Shown in pieces: positions 43,840-52,567 of a stretch of DNA of 64,000 nucleotides. The notes beneath the pieces are model-generated. The model searched no databases. It was given only the letters and a program-made list of their open reading frames with translations, and had not been told where the DNA came from. The stretch spans positions 62,001 to 126,000 of the forward strand of contig CADCIH010000001.1 in assembly GCA_902801465.1 (NCBI GenBank), given 5' to 3'. A program made the position numbers and the translations under genes. Position 1 is the stretch's first letter. Every line of letters starts with the position of its first letter. The stretch is from an uncultured Bacteroidia bacterium (lineage in GTDB: Bacteria > Bacteroidota > Bacteroidia > Bacteroidales > F082).

Positions 43840-45312
43840 ATGGCAAAAGAACTTACGACTCGTCAAGAAAATTATTCGCAATGGTACAACGACCTTGTTG
43901 TGAAGGCCGATTTAGCCGAGCAATCCGCTGTGAGAGGCTGCATGGTGATCAAGCCATACGGCTATGCTATATGGGAATTCATGCACGATGCCTTGGACAA
44001 GATGTTCAAAGAAACCGGTCACGTGAATGCCTACTTCCCCCTGTTTATCCCCAAGAGTTTCTTCAGCCGTGAGGCCGACCACGTGGAAGGCTTCGCCAAA
44101 GAATGTGCCGTGGTGACCCACCACCGTCTGATGAACGACCCCAACGGAAACGGAGTGGTGGTCGATCCCTCCGCCAAACTGGAAGAGGAACTGATTGTGC
44201 GTCCTACCTCGGAGACCATTATCTGGGATACCTACCGCAACTGGGTGAAGAGCTATCGCGACCTTCCCATCCTCTGCAACCAGTGGGCCAACGTGGTGCG
44301 CTGGGAGATGCGTACCCGTCTGTTCCTCCGTACCGCCGAGTTCCTTTGGCAAGAAGGCCACACCGCTCACGCCACCATGGAAGAGGCCGAAGAGGAAGCC
44401 AAGAAGATGTTGGGTGTTTACACTGACTTCGCTGAGAAATGGCTTGCCATCCCCGTCTATCAAGGCGTGAAATCAGCCAATGAGCGTTTTGCCGGTGCCC
44501 TCAACACTTATTGCATCGAAGCTATGATGCAGGACGGCAAGGCACTGCAAGCCGGCACCTCGCACTTCTTGGGACAGAACTTTGCCAAGGCTTTTGACGT
44601 GAAGTTCCTCAACAAGGAGAACAAGCTGGAATATGTGTGGGCCACCTCTTGGGGCGTTTCCACCCGCTTGATGGGTGCCCTCATCATGTCGCACTCTGAC
44701 GACGATGGGTTGGTGCTGCCTCCCAAGATCGCTCCGATTCAGGTGGTCATCGTACCTATTTATAAGAATGACGAGGAGAAAGCGCTCACCTTCGCCCGTT
44801 GTGAGGAGATGAAACAACAGCTCGTCAACGCAGGTCTCCGTGTGAAGTTCGACGACCGCGACACCCAGAAGCCGGGGTTCAAGTTCCACGAATGGGAACT
44901 CAAAGGCGTTCCGGTGCGTTTGGTAGTAGGACCTCGTGATGTGACCAACAACACCGTTGAGCTTGCCCGTCGCGACACTATGACCAAGGAGTCGGCTTCG
45001 TATGAAGGCATCGTGGCTACCGTGCTCGGCCTGATGGACGAGATTCAGGTCAACCTCTATCAGAAAGCTCTGAAGTATCGTAACGACAATACATACGATG
45101 TCAATACTTGGGACGAGTTCAAGGCCCAGATTGAGAAAGGTGGCTTTGTGCATGCCTTCTGGGATGGAACTACTGAGACTGAGCTGAAGATCAAGGAAGA
45201 GACCAAGGCAACCTTGCGCTTTATCCCGCTTGATGTCAAGGAAGAAGAGGGCGTGGATGTTTATTCCGGTAAACCCGCCAAGATGCGCGTTTACTTTGCA
45301 AAAGCGTATTGA
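43840..45312 (+). CDS. proS: Prolyl-tRNA synthetase (eukaryote/archaeal-like, ProS type 3)
   Basis: 490 residues, a class II synthetase. Motif 2 is in [26 protein letters not shown]; motif 1 around [14 protein letters not shown]-site motif 3 in [21 protein letters not shown]. There is no editing insertion between motifs 2 and 3, and there is a C-terminal domain after the anticodon-binding part, as in the short ProS form common in Bacteroidota. Convergent with the GIN lipoprotein, eight bases apart. Confidence 0.97.
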   Translation: MAKELTTRQENYSQWYNDLVVKADLAEQSAVRGCMVIKPYGYAIWEFMHDALDKMFKETGHVNAYFPLFIPKSFFSREADHVEGFAKECAVVTHHRLMNDPNGNGVVVDPSAKLEEELIVRPTSETIIWDTYRNWVKSYRDLPILCNQWANVVRWEMRTRLFLRTAEFLWQEGHTAHATMEEAEEEAKKMLGVYTDFAEKWLAIPVYQGVKSANERFAGALNTYCIEAMMQDGKALQAGTSHFLGQNFAKAFDVKFLNKENKLEYVWATSWGVSTRLMGALIMSHSDDDGLVLPPKIAPIQVVIVPIYKNDEEKALTFARCEEMKQQLVNAGLRVKFDDRDTQKPGFKFHEWELKGVPVRLVVGPRDVTNNTVELARRDTMTKESASYEGIVATVLGLMDEIQVNLYQKALKYRNDNTYDVNTWDEFKAQIEKGGFVHAFWDGTTETELKIKEETKATLRFIPLDVKEEEGVDVYSGKPAKMRVYFAKAY

Positions 45313-45320
45313 CCTGATAT

Positions 45321-46268
45321 CTAAGGCTCGACCACAAGGCCAGGAACACTGTTCTCGTCATTGTTGTAAGTCCAGATGTCGATGTATTCACCGTTGTAGT
45401 AGATGACTTCTGGACAAAGGATTCTTTGGATGATGGTGTCAACTTGATGGAGAGTGTCGTTCCATTGGTACACTTCTCTCGTGGTGCGATATTTTGTGTA
45501 TTGCACGCTTCCTATATTACTGTTTTTAACGTCCAGCAAATGATAAGCCCTTGCTTTTATGATGTTGGTTCCGTAGGTGGTGATATAGTGAATGTGCGTG
45601 TCAAGTTCTTTGCAGTCGATAACGCCATGGCAGTCGTAATCGGCATAGGTTGAAGCCAGAGTGGCTTTGCCTTTGATGGTGAGGTTAGAGGTTCCATGGA
45701 TACATTTTGCTGTCAGTTTGTAACAGTTGGCCAGAGCGTTGAAGTTTCCAGAGCCTCCCTCTACTTCAAGTAATAGATTGGGTGCCAAGGAGTCCCATTC
45801 GATGGTGTCTTGGGAGATGAAATGGGTGGAGAAATTATACCCTCTCAGTGTATCGGTGCTTACATTCTGGGCGTTGGAGTAAAGAATGATTTTAAGCAAG
45901 GTGTCGTAATAGACTGTCATTTGAGGTGCATGGTTGTGCGGCCTGAGGTTGTTGTAGACGTTATCGTTGGTGATGACGAGTTTGGTGAATGACAAGGTGT
46001 CGCCATCGTTTATTTCAGTGTGAGGAACGGTTGTCGTGTTGAGTTCGTCGATAAGGTTCTCTCCGGTTTTGATATGGATGGTCCCTGCGGCGTTGTCGGC
46101 AGTGCAATGGCGAAGCGACACATCGATATCGTCTCGGATCTCAATGACCTGAAACGACTCGTCGAGGTGCCGGGTCTCCTCGATGATTTCGCCGACGGTG
46201 AACTTGTTGCATGAACAAAGCCATACGCTAATGCAAGCCAGGAGGATGATGACGGGTGCCTTTTTCAT
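45321..46268 (-). CDS. DUF2807 (GIN-domain) lipoprotein
   Basis: 315 residues with a lipobox (VWLCSCNK). The mature part opens FQVIEIRDDIDVSLRH, then repeated right-handed strand units (LLLEVEGGSGNFNALAN, YKLTAKCIHGTSNLTIKG, VIDCKELDTHIHYITTYGTN), as in the GIN/DUF2807 family of putative auto-transporter adhesin heads. Function unknown. Its start overlaps the end of the PagL-like gene by 41 bases, so the two are probably cotranscribed. Confidence 0.82.
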   Translation of the reverse strand: MKKAPVIILLACISVWLCSCNKFTVGEIIEETRHLDESFQVIEIRDDIDVSLRHCTADNAAGTIHIKTGENLIDELNTTTVPHTEINDGDTLSFTKLVITNDNVYNNLRPHNHAPQMTVYYDTLLKIILYSNAQNVSTDTLRGYNFSTHFISQDTIEWDSLAPNLLLEVEGGSGNFNALANCYKLTAKCIHGTSNLTIKGKATLASTYADYDCHGVIDCKELDTHIHYITTYGTNIIKARAYHLLDVKNSNIGSVQYTKYRTTREVYQWNDTLHQVDTIIQRILCPEVIYYNGEYIDIWTYNNDENSVPGLVVEP

Positions 46269-47517
46269 GGTTCAGATAGTATTTTTGATTGAAGCGATAG
46301 CCCAGGCCGAAGCAAAGGTAGTCGGCTCTTCCGAAATGAGTCATCAGGCCAAGATGGGCGTATATGTTGTCGTGAATCTGGTAGCGTGCGCTTACCTTTT
46401 GGTAGATGTTTCCTTTGCTGAGGTCGGTGAAAGGGTTGTACTTCAGATGCCAGCCGAACTCGAAGTAGTATGACAGACGGTCCATGGTCATGGCATAACA
46501 TAGGTTGAAGTTGAGTTTGGTCATCTGAAGGGCGTGAATGTCATAAACCTTTTGCTGTTGGGTCTCGGGGTCCACCTTTTTAATATGGATTCCGTTTTGG
46601 TCAACGTAATGGTCGGGAAGCGTCTGGTCAGAGAGATCGAGGACCAGCGAGAGGCCTACTCCGGCGCGGCTGTATTGGGTGAACTGGGCGAGTAGGTAGG
46701 CGGAGATGTCGTGGACATGGTAATACTCGGTGGAGTCGCCCCCCAAGGTCTGCGACACGTTCTTGAATCCGATGCCGTAGTTAAGGTCGAGACACAGCCA
46801 ATGTTTGTGGTCGAACTCGAAAGGCTTGTATTCAGGCCGGCGGGTTGGCGTCATGTTGATTCGGGGATCTCTGAGATAGTATGCCAGTCCCAGGGCGGTG
46901 CTGAAAGTGTTCAAACCGTAGTTGGGAAGCTTGGTGGAGCCATTGGAAAAATGGGTGAGACCGAGGGAAGCCACGCCCATGAATCGGGGAGTGATGCGTT
47001 GTCGGTATTCGAACGAGAGGTTGACGGCGGCGTTCACATGGGAGCCGATAGAGAAGTTCTGGTAGTTTTCAAAATTATCGAAACACTTGGTCAGGTAACC
47101 TAATCCAACGCCTAGCTTGAAGGTTAGTTGGCTGTGCTCGTTCGGGTTAAGAGGGTAGTTGATGAACGGATACAAGGCATAGGCGCTGCCTAAAGCTTCG
47201 CCGACTTCGTGGTTGTTTTCGAAATTGATGCCGAAATTGGCATGATAGAAGGTGACGCCGATATAAGGGTAAAGATAAACGGTTTCCCACTCTTTCTTTC
47301 CAAAGGTGTGCTGGTAAATGGAAGCCTCAAAGGCAGGGTAGGAGGCGTTGAACTTCTGCATCTCGAAATGATGATGCCAGAAGATGCCCACATGACCACG
47401 GGCTTCCACCATGATGTTGTTGTGTGACAACCATGGATAGTCCTGGCTCCATCCTTTGAAGGAGACCGATAGCATCATCAGCAATAAGACGGCACTATAT
47501 GCTTTCGAGAATTTCAT
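46228..47517 (-). CDS. PagL-like lipid A deacylase / acyloxyacyl hydrolase family barrel
   Basis: 429 residues from ATG 47517; a longer frame (47544) runs back into the promoter box. The signal peptide ends near FKGWSQ. The PagL-type His-x-Ser motif is present in GLTHFSNGSTKLPN, and the rest is strand-rich with a C-terminal barrel strand (YLCFGLGYRFNQKYYL). PagL removes the 3-position acyl chain of lipid A in the outer membrane. At about 400 residues it is longer than the proteobacterial enzyme (about 150), so the specificity is unsure. Promoter at 47539-47532. Confidence 0.72.
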   Translation of the reverse strand: MKFSKAYSAVLLLMMLSVSFKGWSQDYPWLSHNNIMVEARGHVGIFWHHHFEMQKFNASYPAFEASIYQHTFGKKEWETVYLYPYIGVTFYHANFGINFENNHEVGEALGSAYALYPFINYPLNPNEHSQLTFKLGVGLGYLTKCFDNFENYQNFSIGSHVNAAVNLSFEYRQRITPRFMGVASLGLTHFSNGSTKLPNYGLNTFSTALGLAYYLRDPRINMTPTRRPEYKPFEFDHKHWLCLDLNYGIGFKNVSQTLGGDSTEYYHVHDISAYLLAQFTQYSRAGVGLSLVLDLSDQTLPDHYVDQNGIHIKKVDPETQQQKVYDIHALQMTKLNFNLCYAMTMDRLSYYFEFGWHLKYNPFTDLSKGNIYQKVSARYQIHDNIYAHLGLMTHFGRADYLCFGLGYRFNQKYYLNHEKGTRHHPPGLH

Positions 47518-47531
47518 TCCAATATAAACTG

Positions 47532-47539
47532 CAAAATTA
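47532..47539 (-). promoter_or_regulatory. -7 promoter box for the PagL-like gene
   Basis: Minus-strand TAATTTTG, 14 bases upstream of ATG 47517. It overlaps the coding sequence of the longer alternative start. Confidence 0.65.
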
Positions 47540-47560
47540 CTCATTTTATTTTTAAATGAT

Positions 47561-47568
47561 TATTTTTG
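47561..47568 (+). promoter_or_regulatory. -7 promoter box for mazG
   Basis: TATTTTTG, 19 bases before ATG 47588. Confidence 0.65.
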
Positions 47569-47587
47569 CGGCCTAAAACCTGTTACT

Positions 47588-48367
47588 ATGGACGAGCGAC
47601 TAGAAGCATTTAAGCGATTATTGGACATCATGGACAAGGTGAGGGAAGGCTGCCCTTGGGACAGCACCCAGACCATTGAAAGCCTGCGGCATCTGACTAT
47701 TGAAGAGACATACGAACTGAGCGAGGCCATTCTGGCTGAGGACCTTAACGAGGTAAAGAAAGAATTGGGCGACCTGATGCTGCATCTGGTATTTTACGCC
47801 AAAATCGGGAGCGAGAAGGGGGCCTTCGACATCACCGATGTGCTCAATGGTATTTGTGACAAGATGGTGGTGCGCCATCCTCATATCTTTGGCGACGAGA
47901 AGGTGGAGAATGCCGAACAAGTGGAGCAAAACTGGGAGAAGATCAAGCTGGAACGCGAGCATAACCGTAGCGTGTTGGGCGGTGTTCCTCAAGGACTTCC
48001 ATCGCTGCTGAAGGCTTATAGGATGCACCAGAAAACCGCTGGTGTGGGCTTCAAATGGCCCAGCGCCGAAGAAGCCTGGAACAAGGTGGAGGAAGAAAAG
48101 AAAGAGCTGTTTGACGAGCTCCGTAAGAGCGACAATCAGGATAACATCGAAGCGGAATACGGCGACCTTCTGTTTGCGCTCGCGGCCTACGGTGTTTATA
48201 TAGGTGTGAATCCCGATGATGCCTTGGAGAAAACCAACAAAAAGTTCAAAAGCCGTTTCGGCCATGTTGAACAGAGAGCCCGAGAGATGGGCAAGGGCGT
48301 GCAGCATCTGACGTTGGAAGAGATGATCGGGTTTTGGAAAGAAGCGAAAGAGAAGATAAAAGATTAG
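47588..48367 (+). CDS. mazG: Nucleoside triphosphate pyrophosphohydrolase MazG
   Basis: 259 residues with two MazG domains. EETYELSEAI (about residue 35) and GDLMLHLVFYAKIG belong to the first; WNKVEEEKKELFDEL and EYGDLLFALAAYGVYIGV to the second, active one. It hydrolyses nucleoside triphosphates to monophosphate and pyrophosphate, cleaning the nucleotide pool. Length is normal. The C-terminal KEKIKD and stop codon are part of heptamer array A9. Confidence 0.95.
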   Translation: MDERLEAFKRLLDIMDKVREGCPWDSTQTIESLRHLTIEETYELSEAILAEDLNEVKKELGDLMLHLVFYAKIGSEKGAFDITDVLNGICDKMVVRHPHIFGDEKVENAEQVEQNWEKIKLEREHNRSVLGGVPQGLPSLLKAYRMHQKTAGVGFKWPSAEEAWNKVEEEKKELFDELRKSDNQDNIEAEYGDLLFALAAYGVYIGVNPDDALEKTNKKFKSRFGHVEQRAREMGKGVQHLTLEEMIGFWKEAKEKIKD

Positions 48368-48388
48368 AGATAAAAGATAAAAGTTATA
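48354..48388. repeat. Heptamer array A9
   Basis: AGATAAA, AGATTAG, AGATAAA, AGATAAA, AGTTATA. It covers the last mazG codons (stop 48365-48367) and extends past the stop. Confidence 0.8.
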
Positions 48389-48418
48389 AAAAACAAGGTG
48401 GTATTTTTGAAAAATTGT

Positions 48419-48426
48419 TATATTTG
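48419..48426 (+). promoter_or_regulatory. -7 promoter box for the T9SS cargo gene
   Basis: TATATTTG, with a 63-base leader to ATG 48490. Confidence 0.6.
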
Positions 48427-48489
48427 TAGCCCGAAAATAGAACTGAATAAACATCTTAAAACTATTAATTATTAACTAAATCATTCATT

Positions 48490-50994
48490 ATGAAGAAATT
48501 ATCTTTACTCATTGCGATGATTGCCTTTGTTTGTGGCAATGTGTTCGCTCAGTCGATGTACTTCGATTTCGAAGGTCAGACTGCTGGTAACAAGATCGCT
48601 CAGACTCTTGGCGATCCTTGGACAACTTGGAGCAACGCCCCTGGTGGTGCTGAAGACGGTGTCTTCGACATGGCTGATGGTTCGATGGCTGCTCACTTCA
48701 CTTATGGCAACGACCAAGTCCTGAGACTTGGTGGCATCGAGGCCGGTGTCTTCGATCTCGTTTTCGACGCTTACGTCCCGGAAGGCAAGAACGGTTACTT
48801 CAACGTGCTTCACGAATTCAATGGTAGTGGTTCCACTTGGGCTGCTCAGTTCTATCTCTGCGCTTCCAACGACGGTCAAAACACCACTCCTGGTGTCGGT
48901 CACGGCACAGTCCACGCTGGTAGCAACGGCACTGCTGACATCCCTTGCGTCTATGATGAATGGATGAAGTACAGAGTGCATATCGACATGGACCAAGACC
49001 TGGCTACCCTTTACTGGAATATCGCTGGTGACGAAGAACAGGAAATTTGCTCCTGGCAGTGGTCACTCGACAGCTTCGGTGAGAACACCGTGGGTCGTAA
49101 ACTCGATGCCATGGACTTCTATCCTCCGGAGAATGCCGCCACTTCAGAGTTCTACATCGACAACATCGGTATCATCAGCGGTGCTGATGACCAAGTGCTG
49201 ATCGACGATAACTTCGAAGCTTACACCGTTGGTAACAAGATTGCCTCTGAGGCTATCGCCGCTGGTAACGACTGGTGGACAACTTGGAGCAACGCTCCCG
49301 GTGGTGCTGAAGACGGCGTCGTCGGTGAAGCTGGTGGTTCAAAGTGCGGTCACCTCACCTACAACAACGACCAGGTCCTCCTGCTCGGTGGTGTTGAGTC
49401 TGGCACTTACGACCTTGAATTCGACATCTTGGTTCCTGAAGGCAAGAACGGTTATTTCAACATCCTTCACGAATTCAATGGCAGTGGTTCAACTTGGGCT
49501 ATGCAAGCCTACCTCCACCTGACCAACGATGGTCAGAACTCGACAGCCGCTCCTAACCATGGCACCATCCACGCTGGTAGCAACGGCACTGCCGATATTC
49601 CTGCTGTCTATGATGAATGGATGCACTTCCGTCTCCATGTCGACACCGATATGGATGTTGCTGAGTTCTTCTACTCAAGCGAGACCACCTATCCTGAAGA
49701 GCAGAGCCTCTGCACTTGGCAGTGGAGCCTCGACAGCTTCGGTGAGAACACCGTGGGCCGTAAACTCGACGCCATGGACTTCTTCCCGCCCCAAAATACC
49801 GCCACTTCAGAGTACTATCTCGACAACTTCACCTTCACCAGAATCGGTGCTGAATCAGCCGCTTCTCTCGAGTTTGACACGGACGAGATCTTCGTTGAAC
49901 TGATGGAAGACGATGGCGAATCCGTCGACATCGAGATCAGCAACGCCAATGGTACCTCCATCGGTGACTGGACCGGTTGGATTGACTTCGGTATGGGTGA
50001 TGGTGGCACCGCCACTTCTCAGATCAACTACGACCAAGAGCCCGGCACTGAATCTTCATTCGTCGGCTTCAACTGGGAAGATGCCAGATTGGTTGAGGTT
50101 GCCGCTATGTTCCCTGGCTCAGCCTACGCCGGCGCTGCCATGGGTGCAAAGATTGTGAGCGCTCAGTATTACATCGTTCCTACCACCTCGGGCTTCGGCA
50201 TTGAGGCTGGCACTCCTCTGACCTTCCGTATCTACGGCCAAGGCATGAACGGCCAACCTGGCGAAGTTCTCGCTGAAAAGGTCATTCCTTATGATCAGAT
50301 CAACCAAGAAGACTGGACTATTGCCACCTTCGATACTCCTGTTGAGTTGACTGGTTACAATGTTTGGGTTACTGTTGAATACACCCAGGCTGTTGGCGGC
50401 TATGCCATGGCCTTCGACGGTACCGCCTACCAGCCCAATAGCGGCTTCTATCGTACCAACGGTGGTGGCGCCTTCAATCCTCTGTCACCTGACAACATGA
50501 GCGATGACTATGGTTGCCTCCATCTGCGTGCCAACACCCAGGGTAGTCCTGTTCCCGCCACTTGGGCTACCTTGAGCAAACCCGAAGGTTCCATCGCCAT
50601 CGGTCAAACCGACGTCGTTACCGTGAACTTCAACTCAATCGGCTTCGATGATCAGACCTCAATGGAAGCTGTCGTCATCTTCAAGACCAACGATCCCAAT
50701 AACGAAGAGTATCGTGTTCCGGTTCACATGACAGTTGACTACACCTCAGTGGCTGAAAACAACACCGAGGCTTACGAGATCTATCCTAACCCCGCTACCA
50801 CTTCAGTGACCCTGAAGGGTGAGAACCTGAGCCATGTCGCCATCTACAACGTGGCTGGCCAGCTTGTCCGCGTGGTGAAGCTGAATGATGTTGTCAACAC
50901 CATCGACATGAACGTCGAAGCTGGTGTTTACTTCTTCAGCATCTATGACAACAACGGTGGCAACAACGTCACCCGCGTGGTCATCGCCAAATAA
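48490..50994 (+). CDS. T9SS-secreted protein with duplicated LamG-like domain
   Basis: 834 residues. The signal peptide ends NVFAQ. Two closely similar modules follow (about 22-232 and 240-450): both contain WTTWSNAPGGAEDG, VPEGKNGYFN, HEFNGSGSTWA, HAGSNGTADIP, WSLDSFGENTVGRKLDAMDF and end with TSEYYLDN or TSEFYIDN. Such segments resemble LamG/concanavalin-like sugar-binding folds. A beta-rich middle part follows, then the type A sorting signal (YEIYPNPATTSVTLKG to VVIAK) for export by type IX secretion and surface attachment. The ligand is unknown. The two modules share long DNA stretches, suggesting fairly recent duplication. Confidence 0.88.
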   Translation: MKKLSLLIAMIAFVCGNVFAQSMYFDFEGQTAGNKIAQTLGDPWTTWSNAPGGAEDGVFDMADGSMAAHFTYGNDQVLRLGGIEAGVFDLVFDAYVPEGKNGYFNVLHEFNGSGSTWAAQFYLCASNDGQNTTPGVGHGTVHAGSNGTADIPCVYDEWMKYRVHIDMDQDLATLYWNIAGDEEQEICSWQWSLDSFGENTVGRKLDAMDFYPPENAATSEFYIDNIGIISGADDQVLIDDNFEAYTVGNKIASEAIAAGNDWWTTWSNAPGGAEDGVVGEAGGSKCGHLTYNNDQVLLLGGVESGTYDLEFDILVPEGKNGYFNILHEFNGSGSTWAMQAYLHLTNDGQNSTAAPNHGTIHAGSNGTADIPAVYDEWMHFRLHVDTDMDVAEFFYSSETTYPEEQSLCTWQWSLDSFGENTVGRKLDAMDFFPPQNTATSEYYLDNFTFTRIGAESAASLEFDTDEIFVELMEDDGESVDIEISNANGTSIGDWTGWIDFGMGDGGTATSQINYDQEPGTESSFVGFNWEDARLVEVAAMFPGSAYAGAAMGAKIVSAQYYIVPTTSGFGIEAGTPLTFRIYGQGMNGQPGEVLAEKVIPYDQINQEDWTIATFDTPVELTGYNVWVTVEYTQAVGGYAMAFDGTAYQPNSGFYRTNGGGAFNPLSPDNMSDDYGCLHLRANTQGSPVPATWATLSKPEGSIAIGQTDVVTVNFNSIGFDDQTSMEAVVIFKTNDPNNEEYRVPVHMTVDYTSVAENNTEAYEIYPNPATTSVTLKGENLSHVAIYNVAGQLVRVVKLNDVVNTIDMNVEAGVYFFSIYDNNGGNNVTRVVIAK

Positions 50995-51014
50995 TCTTTC
51001 ATAAAAGATTTTTG

Positions 51015-51046
51015 AAAAAGCCGTCCGGTTTCGGGCGGCTTTTTTT
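51015..51046 (+). terminator. Terminator after the T9SS cargo gene
   Basis: AAAAGCCGTCCG / CGGGCGGCTTTT hairpin followed by seven T. The cdsA promoter begins three bases later. Confidence 0.9.
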
Positions 51047-51048
51047 AT

Positions 51049-51056
51049 TATCTTTG
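51049..51056 (+). promoter_or_regulatory. -7 promoter box for cdsA-psd
   Basis: TATCTTTG, seven bases before ATG 51064. The mRNA start would fall at or next to the ATG. Confidence 0.7.
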
Positions 51057-51063
51057 CATCATC

Positions 51064-51855
51064 ATGAAAGAATTATTGGTTAGAACACTCTCAGGAGCTG
51101 TGCTGGTGGCCGTTATCGTCGCCTGCATCTTCGTTTCGCCTTGGACCTTATGGGCGTTGGCCTTGTTTATTGTTGGCATGGGCACTTATGAGATGAGTAA
51201 GCTGATGCATGTCAAAAGCCGTTGGCAACTGGTTTTCGGAGAATTGATAGCCGTTGGAGCGTTCGCTGCCACTTCTTTGGGGATGCTTAGCACCACTCCT
51301 TTGTCAAGTCTGGTGTTTGTACTCCCCATGTTGCCTTTTCTTTTAGCGCTTTTTTCCACCACCGATGATTTCAAATCGATAGCAGCCTTCGACTTCGGGT
51401 CGGTCATTTTGCTCAGCTTTCCTTGTTTCTTTATGGTGTGGCTCCACGATGTCTATTCACCCAAAATGCTGATGCTCGTGTTCGTCCTGCTTTGGGCCAA
51501 CGACACCTTCGCCTACCTCACCGGACGTCTGTTCGGTAAACACAAGCTCTTCGAACGCATCTCTCCGGGAAAGACCATTGAAGGAAGCCTCGGGGGACTG
51601 GTGTTCACCATGGCGGGTGTCGCCGTGTTCAGCCATTATGTGGATTGGCTTCCCATGAATGTGGCGATAGGCATGGGCTTGATTGCCGTAGTGTTTGGCA
51701 CTTTGGGCGACCTGTGCGAGTCGATGCTGAAACGTCAGGCGGGAGTGAAGGACTCGGGAAACCTTATCCCAGGCCATGGGGGTATTTTGGATCGCTTCGA
51801 TTCGGTTTTGTTTACATTGCCATTTATTAGCATATTTCTGTTGATGTTTTTATGA
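51064..51855 (+). CDS. cdsA: Phosphatidate cytidylyltransferase
   Basis: 263 residues with about seven membrane helices. The CdsA signature is the C-terminal part GTLGDLCESMLKRQAGVKDSGNLIPGHGGILDRFDSVLF; the ANDTFAYLTGRLFGKHKL and GKTIEGSLGG segments are conserved as well. It makes CDP-diacylglycerol from phosphatidic acid and CTP, the branch point to phospholipids. It overlaps psd by four bases (ATGA), so CDP-DAG formation and phosphatidylserine decarboxylation are coupled. Confidence 0.97.
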   Translation: MKELLVRTLSGAVLVAVIVACIFVSPWTLWALALFIVGMGTYEMSKLMHVKSRWQLVFGELIAVGAFAATSLGMLSTTPLSSLVFVLPMLPFLLALFSTTDDFKSIAAFDFGSVILLSFPCFFMVWLHDVYSPKMLMLVFVLLWANDTFAYLTGRLFGKHKLFERISPGKTIEGSLGGLVFTMAGVAVFSHYVDWLPMNVAIGMGLIAVVFGTLGDLCESMLKRQAGVKDSGNLIPGHGGILDRFDSVLFTLPFISIFLLMFL

Positions 51856-52538
51856 GACAAATTCACAAACGGATACATGAGGAAGGAACACGAGCGATCA
51901 TTGTCGCTCTTTCGATTGCCATTATTGTTGTGGTAGGCCTGAACTTGCTATGGCCTCATCAGACGTTTTGGCATGTGATGGTGTATGTGGCTTTTGCCAT
52001 TGTCTTCTTCCTAGTGGTGCGTTTCTTTAGAGTGCCTATCACCCGTAAGACCACCATCTTGGACAATGCGGTGATCTCTCCTGCCGACGGCATCATTTCG
52101 GCCGACGAGGTGGTGATGGAGGATGAGTATTTTCATGAGAAGCGTCGCAAACTGTCAATCTTCATGTCGATCTACAACGTGCATATCAACTTTTTCCCAT
52201 TTGACGGAACGGTCACCTATTATAAATACCATCCGGGCAAATACCTCGTGGCGTTTAAGCCAAAGTCGTCTGTTGACAACGAACACAACAGCATCGCTAT
52301 TCAGGACCATCAAGGTCGGGAGGTGTTGGTGCGACAGATAGCAGGTTTTGTCGCTCGTCGTATTGTGTGTGACTTGGAGCCTGGTGACGCTTCTGTGGTG
52401 GGTGAGGAGTTTGGTATGATTCGCTTTGGTTCCCGTGTGGATGTGTTTCTCCCGTTGGATGCCGAGGTTGATGTCCATATCGGACAGGTCGTACGCGCGA
52501 AGACATCGGTGTTGGCGATGTTTAAAGTGGAAAGTTGA
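51852..52538 (+). CDS. psd: Phosphatidylserine decarboxylase
   Basis: 228 residues of the short bacterial Psd group. Two N-terminal membrane segments (about 17-58) are followed by SPADGIISADEV, MSIYNVHINFFPFDGTV and the self-cleavage site FGSRVD, where Gly-Ser gives the pyruvoyl prosthetic group. It converts phosphatidylserine to phosphatidylethanolamine. The last codons (KVES and stop) fall in heptamer array A10. Confidence 0.94.
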   Translation: MRQIHKRIHEEGTRAIIVALSIAIIVVVGLNLLWPHQTFWHVMVYVAFAIVFFLVVRFFRVPITRKTTILDNAVISPADGIISADEVVMEDEYFHEKRRKLSIFMSIYNVHINFFPFDGTVTYYKYHPGKYLVAFKPKSSVDNEHNSIAIQDHQGREVLVRQIAGFVARRIVCDLEPGDASVVGEEFGMIRFGSRVDVFLPLDAEVDVHIGQVVRAKTSVLAMFKVES

Positions 52539-52567
52539 GAGTGGAGAGTGGAAAGATTATAAGATTC
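52526..52567. repeat. Heptamer array A10 between psd and the TrmH-HAD gene
   Basis: AGTGGAA, AGTTGAG, AGTGGAG, AGTGGAA, AGATTAT, AAGATTC. The psd stop TGA (52536-52538) and the HAD stop (minus strand, 52559-52557) are both inside the array. Confidence 0.85.
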
